Below, one piece after another: positions 38,532 to 47,144 of a stretch of 64,000 nucleotides of DNA. This stretch comes from Gimesia aquarii (GTDB lineage Bacteria; Planctomycetota; Planctomycetia; Planctomycetales; Planctomycetaceae): contig NZ_CP037422.1 of the NCBI RefSeq assembly GCF_007748175.1, forward strand, positions 1,342,528-1,406,527, given 5' to 3'. The stretch's first letter is position 1; every line of letters starts with the position of its first letter. The notes beneath the pieces were generated by a model, which did not search any database, was not told the origin of the DNA, and was given only the letters and a program-made list of their open reading frames with translations. The translations under genes were made by a program, and so were the position numbers.

Positions 38532-38861
38532 ATGTCTCCTCATGAAGTTGATTGTCACACCGTCAAACAAAAAATCGATGCAAATCATGAATTTATCTTA
38601 CTCGATTGTCGGGAACAAGAAGAATATGACTTAGTCAATATCTCAGCATCCCGACTGTTGCCTATGAGTGAGATTCAGCAGCGTGTATCGGAGTTGGAAG
38701 TACATCGCTCAGAAGAGATTATTGTCTACTGCCATCATGGTATGCGTAGTTTGCAAGTGACTAACTGGTTGTTGCAGCAGGGCTTTGCAAATGTCAAAAG
38801 CATGCAGGGAGGAATTGATGCCTGGTCCTGTGAAATTGATAATTCGAAAATACGATATTGA
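38532..38861 (+). CDS. Rhodanese-like domain protein
   Basis: 109 residues, a single rhodanese domain covering nearly the whole chain. FILLDCREQEEYDLVNISAS at the front and the active-site loop IVYCHHGMRS are clear. The cysteine of YCHHGMRS is the expected persulfide carrier. LLQQGFANVKSMQGGIDAW is the standard family ending. It is a cytoplasmic sulfur-transfer or sulfur-binding protein; the partner is unknown. The gene lies 80 nt after a sulfatase gene on the same strand and 89 nt before the lactonase gene. A link to sulfate metabolism is possible but not shown. Confidence 0.92.
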   Translation: MSPHEVDCHTVKQKIDANHEFILLDCREQEEYDLVNISASRLLPMSEIQQRVSELEVHRSEEIIVYCHHGMRSLQVTNWLLQQGFANVKSMQGGIDAWSCEIDNSKIRY

Positions 38862-38950
38862 ACGACGATATGGAAGTTGCCTTGTTCTGTTGATATAATT
38901 TGTTGATCAACTTTGAGTATTCACCCATTGTCTCTACTTGGAAGTTTGGT

Positions 38951-40096
38951 ATGTCATACGACTACGCATTATTTCTCTATCCGATTATCGCAGGCTTGGT
39001 TTTCAGTTCTACCGCACAAAAAGTGGCTGCAGAAGAACCACTCGTTTTTATCTCGGCGTTTGCTCCTGGTGATAAGGGAGCTATACATGCCTATCAATTG
39101 AATCCTGAAACTGGGGAATTGAAACTGGTACAGCGGACAACCGATGTCGAACATCCTTTTTTTCTGGCAGTTTCACCGGATAACAAATACCTATATTCAA
39201 TTCATGCACCAGGAAAATTTGGCGGTAAAGAAAACGAATATGTTGCCGCTTACGAATTGCTTGGTCGCACCGGAAAATTGAAATTACTGAATCGACAGTC
39301 TTCTTTGGGAACGGCCTCCTGTTATTTGGATATTGATAAGTCAGGAAAAGCAGTCGTCGTTGCCAACTATTCATCGGGTAGTGTGGCATCTCTGCCCGTC
39401 AAAGAAGATGGTTCGTTAGAAGAAGCGGCCTCGTTTATCCAACATACCGGTTCGAGCGTCAATCCCGCACGTCAGAAAGAACCGCATGCACACAGCATTG
39501 TTGTCAGTCCCGATCAGAAATTTGTTTATGCTGCAGATTTAGGCCTGGATAAGGTATTAGCTTATGCGCTTGATCCCAAAACAGCCAAGCTTTCGGAAAG
39601 TCCGCAACCGTTTGTGAGAACACTTCCCGGTGCCGGTCCTCGACATCTGACATTTCATCCCAATGGAAAACACCTTTATGTCATCAACGAACTAAAGAAT
39701 TCCATCTCTGAATTTGATTATGATCCCAAAACTGGAACGCTCATTGAACGTCAAACAATATCCACAGTGCCCGAAGATTTTGAAGGCACAAGCCATACTG
39801 CCGATTTGAAAATTACGCCTGATGGTCGTTTTTTGTATGGTACGAACCGCGGGCACGACAGCATTGCAGCGTATCGGATTGATGATCAAGGGCAGTTGAC
39901 TCTATTGGGAATTGAACCAAGCCTTGGCAAAGGCCCACAAAACCTGGCGATCACGGCAGACGGCAAATTCCTACTTTGCGCGAATATGCCCGGCAATAAT
40001 GTAGTGGTATTTCGAATCGGTAAAGAAACTGGTGGCCTGACACCCGTAGGCGAGCCAGTTTCAGTGCCAAGTCCGTCCTGTATCATGATTCGTTAA
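38951..40096 (+). CDS. Secreted lactonase family (6-phosphogluconolactonase-like, Pgl) beta-propeller
   Basis: About 381 residues from the ATG at 38951, directly followed by a signal peptide (YALFLYPIIAGLVFSSTAQK); the frame is open 17 codons upstream. The rest is a seven-bladed lactonase propeller: GDKGAIHAYQLNPETGELKL, NKYLYSIHAPGK, VANYSSGSV, PHAHSIVVSPDQKFVYAADL, GAGPRHLTFHPNGKHLY and LYGTNRGHDSIAAYRID. The conserved acidic and histidine residues of YbhE/Pgl enzymes (the PHAHS region) are present. Export suggests a role on extracellular or periplasmic sugar lactones rather than the pentose phosphate pathway. It follows the rhodanese gene on the same strand. Confidence 0.85.
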   Translation: MSYDYALFLYPIIAGLVFSSTAQKVAAEEPLVFISAFAPGDKGAIHAYQLNPETGELKLVQRTTDVEHPFFLAVSPDNKYLYSIHAPGKFGGKENEYVAAYELLGRTGKLKLLNRQSSLGTASCYLDIDKSGKAVVVANYSSGSVASLPVKEDGSLEEAASFIQHTGSSVNPARQKEPHAHSIVVSPDQKFVYAADLGLDKVLAYALDPKTAKLSESPQPFVRTLPGAGPRHLTFHPNGKHLYVINELKNSISEFDYDPKTGTLIERQTISTVPEDFEGTSHTADLKITPDGRFLYGTNRGHDSIAAYRIDDQGQLTLLGIEPSLGKGPQNLAITADGKFLLCANMPGNNVVVFRIGKETGGLTPVGEPVSVPSPSCIMIR

Positions 40097-40142
40097 AGCA
40101 ACGTTGTGATTCTGGAAATAATACGCCATTGACAAACTGGGT

Positions 40143-40349
40143 TCAGGCAGGATGTTTACCTTCCGTTTTGGAAGCAGATTCGTCATCATCAGCGTGATTG
40201 AAATCATATTCATCCATCAAGGTAGAAGGACAGGTTTCCTCTTGCTCACATTGTTTGCAAATAATGTGAATCAGGTCAGCTCCTGCGAGTTTCAACTGAT
40301 TCTTCTCGCAAAGTTGATATAGTTCTTTTAGGTGTGTGCAAACCATGAT
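40143..40349 (-). CDS. Small cysteine-containing hypothetical protein, 68 aa
   Basis: Unrecognised. The ATG at 40349 is supported by AAGGAGT nine nt upstream; longer open sequence before it is non-coding. The first half is helical with ELYQLCEKNQLKLAGADLIH. A cluster of cysteines (ICKQCEQEETCPS) could bind a metal. The tail is acidic (YDFNHADDDESAS). It is cytoplasmic by lack of a signal. It converges with the lactonase gene and is divergent from the metallophosphoesterase. It looks like a lineage-specific small protein. Confidence 0.65.
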   Translation of the reverse strand: MMVCTHLKELYQLCEKNQLKLAGADLIHIICKQCEQEETCPSTLMDEYDFNHADDDESASKTEGKHPA

Positions 40350-40526
40350 TTGTCTACTCCTTTTTATTGTACCGTCAAACAAATTAACGTTACTGGAATC
40401 CCGATTATGGGATGATATCAAAATTGAACTCCATTACCTTTATTTTTATGTATTTGCACTTGAGTGTGCAATAGCAATCGCATTCGGGATTATCAGAAGC
40501 TTTCACTTATTTTGCATGAGTAAAAC

Positions 40527-41516
40527 ATGAATCAACCAGACCATCCATGGACTTTCCTGCATGTTAATGACAGCCATATGGGAACTCCCCGTTCGTATCG
40601 ATTTCGGCCTGCGATCAACAAACGCTGGGCAGCGATTAAGCAACAAATTGCTGCCATTGATGCTGATTTGCTCTTACATGGTGGTGATCTCACCCGTGAC
40701 GGAGACACACATGAGTTTGAATATCAGCAAGCACGCGAAGATCTGGATACACTCCCCTTTCCCGCATTTGTGATTCCCGGAAATATGGATGTAGGCAACA
40801 AACACGCCTCTCAAAACGGTATAAAAAATCGTTGGGACCCATTGGGGTTAGGTTGGCATGATCCCGATTTGAATATGACAGCCCAGCGTCTGGACCTGTT
40901 TAGCGCCTATTTTGGCCCGCTTCAATGGTCGTTTCGACATCGTGATGTGCGATTCACCGGTTTTTATGCTGCCGTCGCAGGCACGGGGCTCCCACACGAA
41001 CGACGCTTCTGGCAGATGATGGAACGTTTGCCCCAACTTCCGCCAGCAAAGCACCATGTGGCTGTAATGCATTATTGGCCGTTTATGGAACAACCTGACG
41101 AACCAGCATGGGATCTGACTGATGGAGATCAGTATGACAACTGGTATTTTTCGATTGATCCTCCACACCGACAGCGGCTATGGGAAATTCTCAAAGCATC
41201 CAAAGTTGAAATTCTATTTTGTGGGCACGTTCACACAGGGCGTCCCGTTCAAGTCGTCGATAACATTCGCGTATACCGCACACAGGCTGCTGGTAATACA
41301 GGACAATTGTCTGAACGCTGGCCGGATGCAGATACTCGATTTGGCTTTCATCGCTGTGATGTGAGTGAAGCAGGTATCGACGTGAAGTTTATTTTAGGCA
41401 ACGATCAATGTGAAGAATTTGGTACGTTCGGTCCATTGGGACATCCCCCTGTGAATGAACGTGATTACTCGGTTGCACAAGAAAAACCACCCATTACCCC
41501 CGATCCAGTACACTGA
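40527..41516 (+). CDS. Calcineurin-like metallophosphoesterase
   Basis: 329 residues. The metal-binding motifs appear in order: D-x-H in HVNDSHMG, GGD in LLHGGDLTRDGD, GN-D in VIPGNMDVGNKH, H in VMHYWPFM, and GHVH in FCGHVHTGRP. In the third motif the usual GNH(D/E) histidine is methionine, as in some relatives that use another substrate. There is no signal peptide. It ends 25 nt before the DHFR-like gene on the same strand and is probably co-transcribed with it. The substrate is unknown; phosphodiesters or phosphoproteins are both possible in this superfamily. Confidence 0.88.
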   Translation: MNQPDHPWTFLHVNDSHMGTPRSYRFRPAINKRWAAIKQQIAAIDADLLLHGGDLTRDGDTHEFEYQQAREDLDTLPFPAFVIPGNMDVGNKHASQNGIKNRWDPLGLGWHDPDLNMTAQRLDLFSAYFGPLQWSFRHRDVRFTGFYAAVAGTGLPHERRFWQMMERLPQLPPAKHHVAVMHYWPFMEQPDEPAWDLTDGDQYDNWYFSIDPPHRQRLWEILKASKVEILFCGHVHTGRPVQVVDNIRVYRTQAAGNTGQLSERWPDADTRFGFHRCDVSEAGIDVKFILGNDQCEEFGTFGPLGHPPVNERDYSVAQEKPPITPDPVH

Positions 41517-41541
41517 GTTTTAAACGAAAATGGAGTGACTT

Positions 41542-42084
41542 GTGAAAGCTTCGGTTTACATTGCCACCAGTCTGGATGGTTTTATCGCCCGAGAAAATGG
41601 AGAACTCGATTGGTTGCCCGGCAGTGATGGGCAAAGTGATCCTAATGGGGAAGACTATGGCTATCACGAATTCATGGATTCGGTCGATGCTCTGGTAATG
41701 GGGCGTAACACGTTTGAATTAGTACTCTCCTTTGGAGAGTGGCCTTATGGATCCAAACGGGTGATCGTGCTCAGCAGCAAACCGCTTCCAATTCCGAGCC
41801 ACTTGCCTCCTACGGTAGAGTCGACATCGTGTTCCCCATCTGACTTAGTACAGAAGCTTTCAGATGAGGGGCTACAGCACTTATACATTGATGGTGGTAA
41901 AACAATTCAAAGTTTTCTGAAAGCCGGTTTGATACAAGAACTGATCATAACTAAAGTTCCTGTTCTGATTGGGAGTGGCATTCCTTTATTTGGACCTTTG
42001 GACAAAGACAAAAAATTACAGCACATCGAAACTCTTACATATGAAAATGGATTTGTCCAAAGCAGGTACGAATTGGTGAAGTAA
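41542..42084 (+). CDS. Dihydrofolate reductase family (RibD C-terminal type) protein
   Basis: 180 residues. GTG start with GGAG 9 nt upstream. The start VYIATSLDGFIARENGELDW and the VMGRNTFELVLSFGEWPYG stretch are typical of YyaP/RibD-C-type reductases. IYIDGGKTIQSFLKAGLIQE (here with LYIDGG) and the end PLFGPLDKDKKLQHIETLTY also match. These proteins bind NADPH; most have no proven substrate. It is probably co-transcribed with the preceding metallophosphoesterase gene. It is cytoplasmic. Confidence 0.9.
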   Translation: MKASVYIATSLDGFIARENGELDWLPGSDGQSDPNGEDYGYHEFMDSVDALVMGRNTFELVLSFGEWPYGSKRVIVLSSKPLPIPSHLPPTVESTSCSPSDLVQKLSDEGLQHLYIDGGKTIQSFLKAGLIQELIITKVPVLIGSGIPLFGPLDKDKKLQHIETLTYENGFVQSRYELVK

Positions 42085-42267
42085 TCAGGATGACTTGTCT
42101 TCCTTGAATTTTCGATTAATTACTTGGAATTTTATGTCACACATCAGTTTTCTAATATAATATATTTTCTCTCAAAGCTTCTCGAATCGTTCTCAAGTCC
42201 CAACCCTGTCGAAATTGAAAACTCACTCATCATTGACACATTCGATTTTCTTCGAAAGGAATAGCTC

Positions 42268-42711
42268 ATGTTCATTCGTCTTATTGTCATGACCATCATT
42301 TTCAATCTGTTAGCAGAAACCACTTTGTTCGCAGAAGATCACGCCGACGGTAAAAATACCGAACTTCTTAAGGCCGTTGAAATTTTGGATACCGCTTTTG
42401 AAAAACAGGATGACGCTACGATACGAAAGTTGATCGATCCCAACCATATTTCGATTGCTCCCTCCTATCAGTTCTTTAATCGAAAAGATCAGTTGAAAGC
42501 ATTGCCAGAACTGAAAATTACGTTGTTCGAAGCAGAGCCTAAAAAGATTTTGCACGTGACTCCTAAAACTGCATTAATTACATATAAAGCAAAATTGGCG
42601 GGAACCTATGCCGGGGAGAAATTACCCGCCCGCGTACAGATTCTTGAATCATGGGTAAAGCGTAAGGGAAAATGGATAGAAGTCTCTTACCAGGAAACTC
42701 CGTTACCATGA
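42268..42711 (+). CDS. Secreted SnoaL/DUF4440 (NTF2-like) protein
   Basis: 147 residues. A signal peptide (RLIVMTIIFNLLAETTLFA) precedes a single NTF2-like cone domain: LKAVEILDTAFEKQDDATIR, a short loop with LIDPNHISIAPSYQFFNRKD, then beta strands ending LESWVKRKGKWIEVSYQETP. These domains serve as enzymes or ligand binders; no catalytic residues can be named here. AAAGGA lies 8 nt before the ATG. The gene converges with the sugar isomerase-like gene at 42782. It is probably periplasmic. Confidence 0.75.
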   Translation: MFIRLIVMTIIFNLLAETTLFAEDHADGKNTELLKAVEILDTAFEKQDDATIRKLIDPNHISIAPSYQFFNRKDQLKALPELKITLFEAEPKKILHVTPKTALITYKAKLAGTYAGEKLPARVQILESWVKRKGKWIEVSYQETPLP

Positions 42712-42781
42712 AGTTATTGCAGACAATATGTTGAATTCGAAGAGAGAGGTCCAGAACGGGCAATACCACATCATCTCTGAA

Positions 42782-43717
42782 TTAACAATCAGAGTTATTT
42801 TTTGCTGCTTCTTTCATCCAACCTTGCAGCATGTCGCGCAATAGTGACAGTTCACGAAAGAGTTGCCTTTGATCTTTGTTAGCATGTTCGAAACACCACG
42901 GCCCACGAAAACCGGCATTCCAACCAATCTCGAAACAACGTTTTAGATCATAGAGAGAATGCTCTCCCCTGGGGCCCATCGTACGAGCTTTGAAATCACA
43001 GGTAACGGCGATGGGAAATGTTTTTTCCAGTCCGGCGTAACGTATGGGATTACTGTCCCAGTTTCCTGTATCGGGGGACGCTGCAACATTGCCACCGATG
43101 GCTTTGACTAACTTCACAACTGATTCCGGATCATTTTGCATCCAGCCATAATTTTCTACCAGCAGTTGCACATTACGCTCGGCTCCATATTCACACAATT
43201 CCCGATAGCTGGCAACGTGAATTTTCATATCGGGACGTTTAACAAGAGGTAAGGGGCGTGCCCATTTCAAACCCAGATGTGCAGCAACATCGATCGATTT
43301 TTTATAGACAGTGAGTGCTTTATTGCGCGTTGTTGCATCGATACTGTCCATATCCAAATTGCGCTGGTTCATCTTTAAATTGGTGAGAATACAACCTGCT
43401 TTTTCCGCTGCGTCTCGAACCTGATCAAGATACTTTTGATCGGTCTTAGCCAGAGTAGAAGTGTTGAGGTCAATCACAGTCATCCCCAGTTCATTTCGTA
43501 GAATATGAGGAAGCTCCACTAGTGTAAATTTTCCCTTTGCCGGGATTGATGACATCTGATAGGTCAAAGAAGAAGTGGTGATCCCAAGCGCTTTGTCGAG
43601 AGGATTCACTACCTGTTGTTTACTTTGAGCTTCTGATGTTTGGGAACTGGTTCCTAAAGCGCCAGAAAGGAACGTGGCAGTACCAGCATGTATAAAACGT
43701 CGTCTGGATAGTTCCAT
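42782..43717 (-). CDS. Tat-exported sugar phosphate isomerase/epimerase-like TIM barrel
   Basis: 311 residues. The N-terminus is a twin-arginine signal (S4-R-R-R-F8, then IHAGTATFLSGALG). The body is a xylose isomerase-like TIM barrel (AP endonuclease 2 fold): VIDLNTSTLAKTD, LGLKWARPLPLVKRPDMK, LLVENYGWMQNDPESVVKL, SPDTGNWDSNPIRY, VTCDFKAR and FRGPWCFEHANKDQ. The glutamates and aspartates in LLVENYG, DTGNWD, CDFKAR and FEHAN sit where the family binds a divalent metal. Tat export is common for these in planctomycetes, where they probably process sugars in the periplasm. GGAG lies about 8 nt before the ATG. The substrate is unknown. Confidence 0.85.
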   Translation of the reverse strand: MELSRRRFIHAGTATFLSGALGTSSQTSEAQSKQQVVNPLDKALGITTSSLTYQMSSIPAKGKFTLVELPHILRNELGMTVIDLNTSTLAKTDQKYLDQVRDAAEKAGCILTNLKMNQRNLDMDSIDATTRNKALTVYKKSIDVAAHLGLKWARPLPLVKRPDMKIHVASYRELCEYGAERNVQLLVENYGWMQNDPESVVKLVKAIGGNVAASPDTGNWDSNPIRYAGLEKTFPIAVTCDFKARTMGPRGEHSLYDLKRCFEIGWNAGFRGPWCFEHANKDQRQLFRELSLLRDMLQGWMKEAAKNNSDC

Positions 43718-43858
43718 GTGCGCTTCTCCGGTTCGAACAGGTAATGGGCAATTAAGGTATTAGACTGTAATATCCATGATTACAAGGTTGGAGAAACAAT
43801 GAAAGGTTTTAGTCATAAAGATGAAATGTGGTAAGGATTTCAACTTATACGGGAACCC

Positions 43859-45361
43859 TCAATCGAACAAAGAATTTTGACGCTTTTGATTTCCATAGCG
43901 TTCCAGATAACCGTCGACGCTGAACTTTCGCGCGGTGTTTTTACTGCTCATGTAGCGAATTTTGCCGAAGATGGGACGCTCTGGTCCCCAGGCGCGGTCA
44001 TAACGTCCCAAACACCAGAAGATGCCGCTATAAGAATTGGGATTGCGACCGTCCACTGCGTATTTGTTGTTGAGGTGAATCATGATTTTTAGTGCTTCTT
44101 GCGGTGATTCCGACCAATGGATGATTTTTTTTCCCCATAACATCCTCATATAGTTGTGCATGCGGCCTTCAGTTACGAGTTGCATTTGGGCTGCATTCCA
44201 TAGTGCATCGTGCGTCTTTGATTTTTCAAATTCTTCTAATGTATAGCAGTACTCTCGTGGATCTCTGGCATGATTTTCAAGAGTGGTCTGAGCCCAGTCA
44301 GGCAGTGATTCGTATTGGTCATAGTCTTCACGCTGCCAGCACATATTATATCCTAGTTCGCGCCAGGTAATCAGTTGATCGAGATAAGCTTCGGCTGTTT
44401 CACTCATGCCCCACCAGCCAGCACGTTTTCCCGTTGCCTTTTGATCGCACACTTGCTCAACCGACCATTCTTCCTGTTTGATGATTTGATTAAAAATGTG
44501 GTGTGCGGAAATATGTCCAAAATGCAAATAGGGAGAGAGACCGCTGGTGACTTCCTCTTCAGGCAGGTTACGCTGCTCAATATAGTGATCGAACTGTTTG
44601 CTGAGAAAGCTGGTTAGTGCCCTTTTAGCGGCCACTGCTCCCCCCTCAAAGGCAACAGATCCAACTTCATGGTCGATTGGTAACTTCGTTAGAATCTTCG
44701 AAGTAGTTTGTAAGCTTTTTGCAGATATCGGTTTCCAACGGGCACGAATCTCGCTGGGAATGTTTTTTAAGTTTGGTAATTTCTTTCCTGCGAGTGGATT
44801 CGCCTGCGGCTTGTCTCGCAAATATTCAGGAAGTTCGTTGTGAAGAAACCGGCGAAACGCGTAGGCTGTTGGGTAAATTTGTGGGGCCGCCCTCATCGGT
44901 AATAAACCGTTTGAGTCAACGGCTTCCACGACTACTGGTAAACGAGGGGCAACCTGCCTCAACATCTTGGGAATAAAGAAACATGGGAAATCATCAGTAA
45001 TAATGGCACAAGCTGTTTTTGCCAGTGCTTCCAGCAGCCCTTTCCCGTGATCTAGTTCTGGTTCAACGTAGCAATAATAGGTTGCTGTCGAGTCTTTAAA
45101 ACGCTCCTGATTGACAGACATTCCTTCTAAAACAAACTGATGAATGCGGTCGCATGCCCATTTGTATCCACATCTCAGAGCTTCAAATACAAGCAGCGGT
45201 TTGTTTAATTGTTCGCAAACTTCAACAGCACGCTGCAAACTGAAATTATAGTCCATACGCCGATTGGCAATCATCCAATACAAAACATAGTCGCCGTTCG
45301 TGTTTATGGGATGCTTGTTAAGTCGTCTTAGTCTAATTTCAGGGACATTTATTGAGCTCAA
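43859..45361 (-). CDS. phr: Class II deoxyribodipyrimidine photolyase
   Basis: 500 residues. Repairs cyclobutane pyrimidine dimers in DNA using light and FAD. Class II signatures: GDYVLYWMIANRRMDYNFSL at the N-terminus, SGLSPYLHFGHISAHHIF and ITWRELGYNMC for the FAD pocket, and HNYMRMLWGKKIIHWSESPQ. The ending AVDGRNPNSYSGIFWCLGRY followed by DRAWGPERPIFGKIRYMSS is also typical. It uses TTG as start codon; no in-frame ATG fits. The TTG lies 2 nt after the stop of the upstream PQQ-propeller gene, with GGGA 7 nt before it inside that gene, so translation is probably coupled. Length is normal for the class. Confidence 0.92.
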   Translation of the reverse strand: MSSINVPEIRLRRLNKHPINTNGDYVLYWMIANRRMDYNFSLQRAVEVCEQLNKPLLVFEALRCGYKWACDRIHQFVLEGMSVNQERFKDSTATYYCYVEPELDHGKGLLEALAKTACAIITDDFPCFFIPKMLRQVAPRLPVVVEAVDSNGLLPMRAAPQIYPTAYAFRRFLHNELPEYLRDKPQANPLAGKKLPNLKNIPSEIRARWKPISAKSLQTTSKILTKLPIDHEVGSVAFEGGAVAAKRALTSFLSKQFDHYIEQRNLPEEEVTSGLSPYLHFGHISAHHIFNQIIKQEEWSVEQVCDQKATGKRAGWWGMSETAEAYLDQLITWRELGYNMCWQREDYDQYESLPDWAQTTLENHARDPREYCYTLEEFEKSKTHDALWNAAQMQLVTEGRMHNYMRMLWGKKIIHWSESPQEALKIMIHLNNKYAVDGRNPNSYSGIFWCLGRYDRAWGPERPIFGKIRYMSSKNTARKFSVDGYLERYGNQKRQNSLFD

Positions 45362-45363
45362 TG

Positions 45364-46617
45364 TTATTCCCAGCGATAAACGGATAAGTCTTTCAAGGCA
45401 CGAACAAATATTTCGTTGCCACTGACTGCGATGTGGGCCCAGGAATCATCGGCGATTTTACGGCGGTCAATCAAATCGAACTTTTCGGGTTTGGCTCGAA
45501 TCAACAGCAGATCACCTTTTTGATCTAACGCCAGAATCTTTTCACCATCGGTAACACAACTCCAGTACTTACCGAAAGGAGTGGTTGTCCAACGATCTTT
45601 GCCGGTTTCAAGATCGATGCAGGTAAAACGCTGGTTTCGCAGATGAAGATAGGCGTGACCGTCAATGATAATAGGTGAAGACATATAAGCTTGTGTCTTA
45701 TTTGTCCAGGTTTCAGCCAGGTTCCATCCTGATTCATTTTTCGAAGTTGTAAATAGAAATGAGCCACCACCATAGCTACTGGTGAAGACTGAGTTTTTAT
45801 AGACTGTAGGGGTCAGAATATTCATGCCACGAAATGCAGGGATTTTCTGGCTCCAAAGGATCTTGCCATCTTCGGGGTCGATGCCAGCTAACTTAGTTCG
45901 AGTCTGTACGATGAGTTGAGGCTCACCATTTAGTTGTGCATAGTATGGTGAAGAGAAAGCGCTGCCAAACATGCCTCCACCATCATCGAGTACACGCCAT
46001 TGAATCTCACCAGAAAGTTTATCAACTTTACACAAACCACCTCCAGCTTGCACAAAAACATGGTCGCCGATTATGAGGGGTGAAGAAGCAAATCCAAATG
46101 CGGGAAGATTCGTACCTAATTTTTTAACGAAATCCAGTCGCCAGAGTTCTTCGCCGGAATCAGCATCGAGGCAAACCAGCACATCACGAATGCCAGCGAC
46201 ATAGAGGCGTTCACCGTCAAAAGCCGGCGTGGCGCGAATCCAGTCACCATTTGCTTTTGCGAAAAAAGGAACAGTCATCGCGCCTTGCCAATCTTGCTTC
46301 CATAGCTCTTGCCCCGTTTTGCGATCCAATGCACGAACGACCTCATTTTTCTTATCCTGAGTTTCAGTTACGAAGACTCGATCAGCATTGACAATAGGAC
46401 CTGAATAACTGGGGGACAGCTTGACTTGCCAGATTTGTTTCAAGCGGTTTTCTGACAGTGATTCGGGTAGTTTTATTCCTTGAATGAAACCATCGCGACT
46501 GGGGCCTCGCCACTGCGTCCATGAACTTTTGACTGGGTCTGCACCAACTAGGGGAGTATTCTTAGGAACGAGCAGCAGTATGAGACAAGTCGTTAACAAC
46601 AGATTCTGTTTCATCAT
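45364..46617 (-). CDS. Secreted PQQ-like beta-propeller repeat protein (second paralogue)
   Basis: 417 residues. A signal peptide (LLLTTCLILLLVPKNTPLVG) is followed by the WTQWRGPSRDG opening shared with the protein at 25288. Propeller repeats: KTGQELWKQDWQG, DSGEELWRLDFV, SGEIQWRVLDDG, EDGKILWSQKIP, ETGKDRWTTTPFG. Many blades carry the tryptophan-docking pattern; PQQ binding is not implied. The stop is 2 nt before the TTG start of the photolyase gene, so the two form a transcription and probably translation unit. This is an unexpected pairing of an exported scaffold with a DNA-repair enzyme. GGGAG precedes the start at a rather long distance. Confidence 0.82.
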   Translation of the reverse strand: MMKQNLLLTTCLILLLVPKNTPLVGADPVKSSWTQWRGPSRDGFIQGIKLPESLSENRLKQIWQVKLSPSYSGPIVNADRVFVTETQDKKNEVVRALDRKTGQELWKQDWQGAMTVPFFAKANGDWIRATPAFDGERLYVAGIRDVLVCLDADSGEELWRLDFVKKLGTNLPAFGFASSPLIIGDHVFVQAGGGLCKVDKLSGEIQWRVLDDGGGMFGSAFSSPYYAQLNGEPQLIVQTRTKLAGIDPEDGKILWSQKIPAFRGMNILTPTVYKNSVFTSSYGGGSFLFTTSKNESGWNLAETWTNKTQAYMSSPIIIDGHAYLHLRNQRFTCIDLETGKDRWTTTPFGKYWSCVTDGEKILALDQKGDLLLIRAKPEKFDLIDRRKIADDSWAHIAVSGNEIFVRALKDLSVYRWE

Positions 46618-46862
46618 CGTTGTTTGTTTCTCCCTATTTAGATCTCTTTTTTTGAGTGATTCGAAGCCCTAAGAATCATTCATAAGCAACATTGGAGGGG
46701 TATCTGTCATAGAGTGTGAAAATAAATACTATAATTTTGCATGCAAATTGGTATGGAATTTTTTTCCAATGACTGGTATTTCATCACTACTATTTAACAG
46801 TAGATTTTAGACGTTTTCAGTGATTCGACCACTTTTTATTAGAAAACCGATTGAATTAATTG

Positions 46863-46874
46863 GATATTAATATC
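46863..46874. promoter_or_regulatory. 12-bp AT-rich palindrome
   Basis: GATATTAATATC reads the same on both strands; a candidate regulator site between divergent genes, though AT-rich palindromes arise by chance fairly often. Confidence 0.25.
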
Positions 46875-46929
46875 GTTTTGATGCTCCAACATTCACTATT
46901 GAGATAGTTCTGTAAAATATCCAAAGTCT

Positions 46930-46958
46930 ATTTAGAATCCGAAGTTAGTGGTTATAAT
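46930..46958 (+). promoter_or_regulatory. Candidate sigma-70-type promoter for the SulP-carbonic anhydrase gene
   Basis: A perfect TATAAT at 46953-46958 is preceded at 16 nt by TTTAGA, a weak -35 match. The start codon is about 190 nt downstream. Confidence 0.25.
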
Positions 46959-47144
46959 ACGAAATCTGTAAATCATACCGTGGTAGAAAAAAAGAGGAGT
47001 GGGATAGAGTTGTTTTTTAGTACGTTAGTTCGTTGAATGTAATGGAAGGATTCCGGAATTCTCATTCTGGAAGATAACCAATTTTTAATGACTTTGTTTG
47101 CTCTAAATTCTTCACTAAGATCGCTTCAACTCTGAGTAATAAAT

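Larger units (their letters stand above)
46618..47144. other. Divergent intergenic region
   Basis: About 525 bp, AT-rich, between the PQQ-photolyase unit and the SulP-carbonic anhydrase gene. It contains TGGAA/TTCCA (46754-46768) and the perfect palindrome GATATTAATATC (46863-46874), plus a candidate promoter at 46930-46958. Confidence 0.45.
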
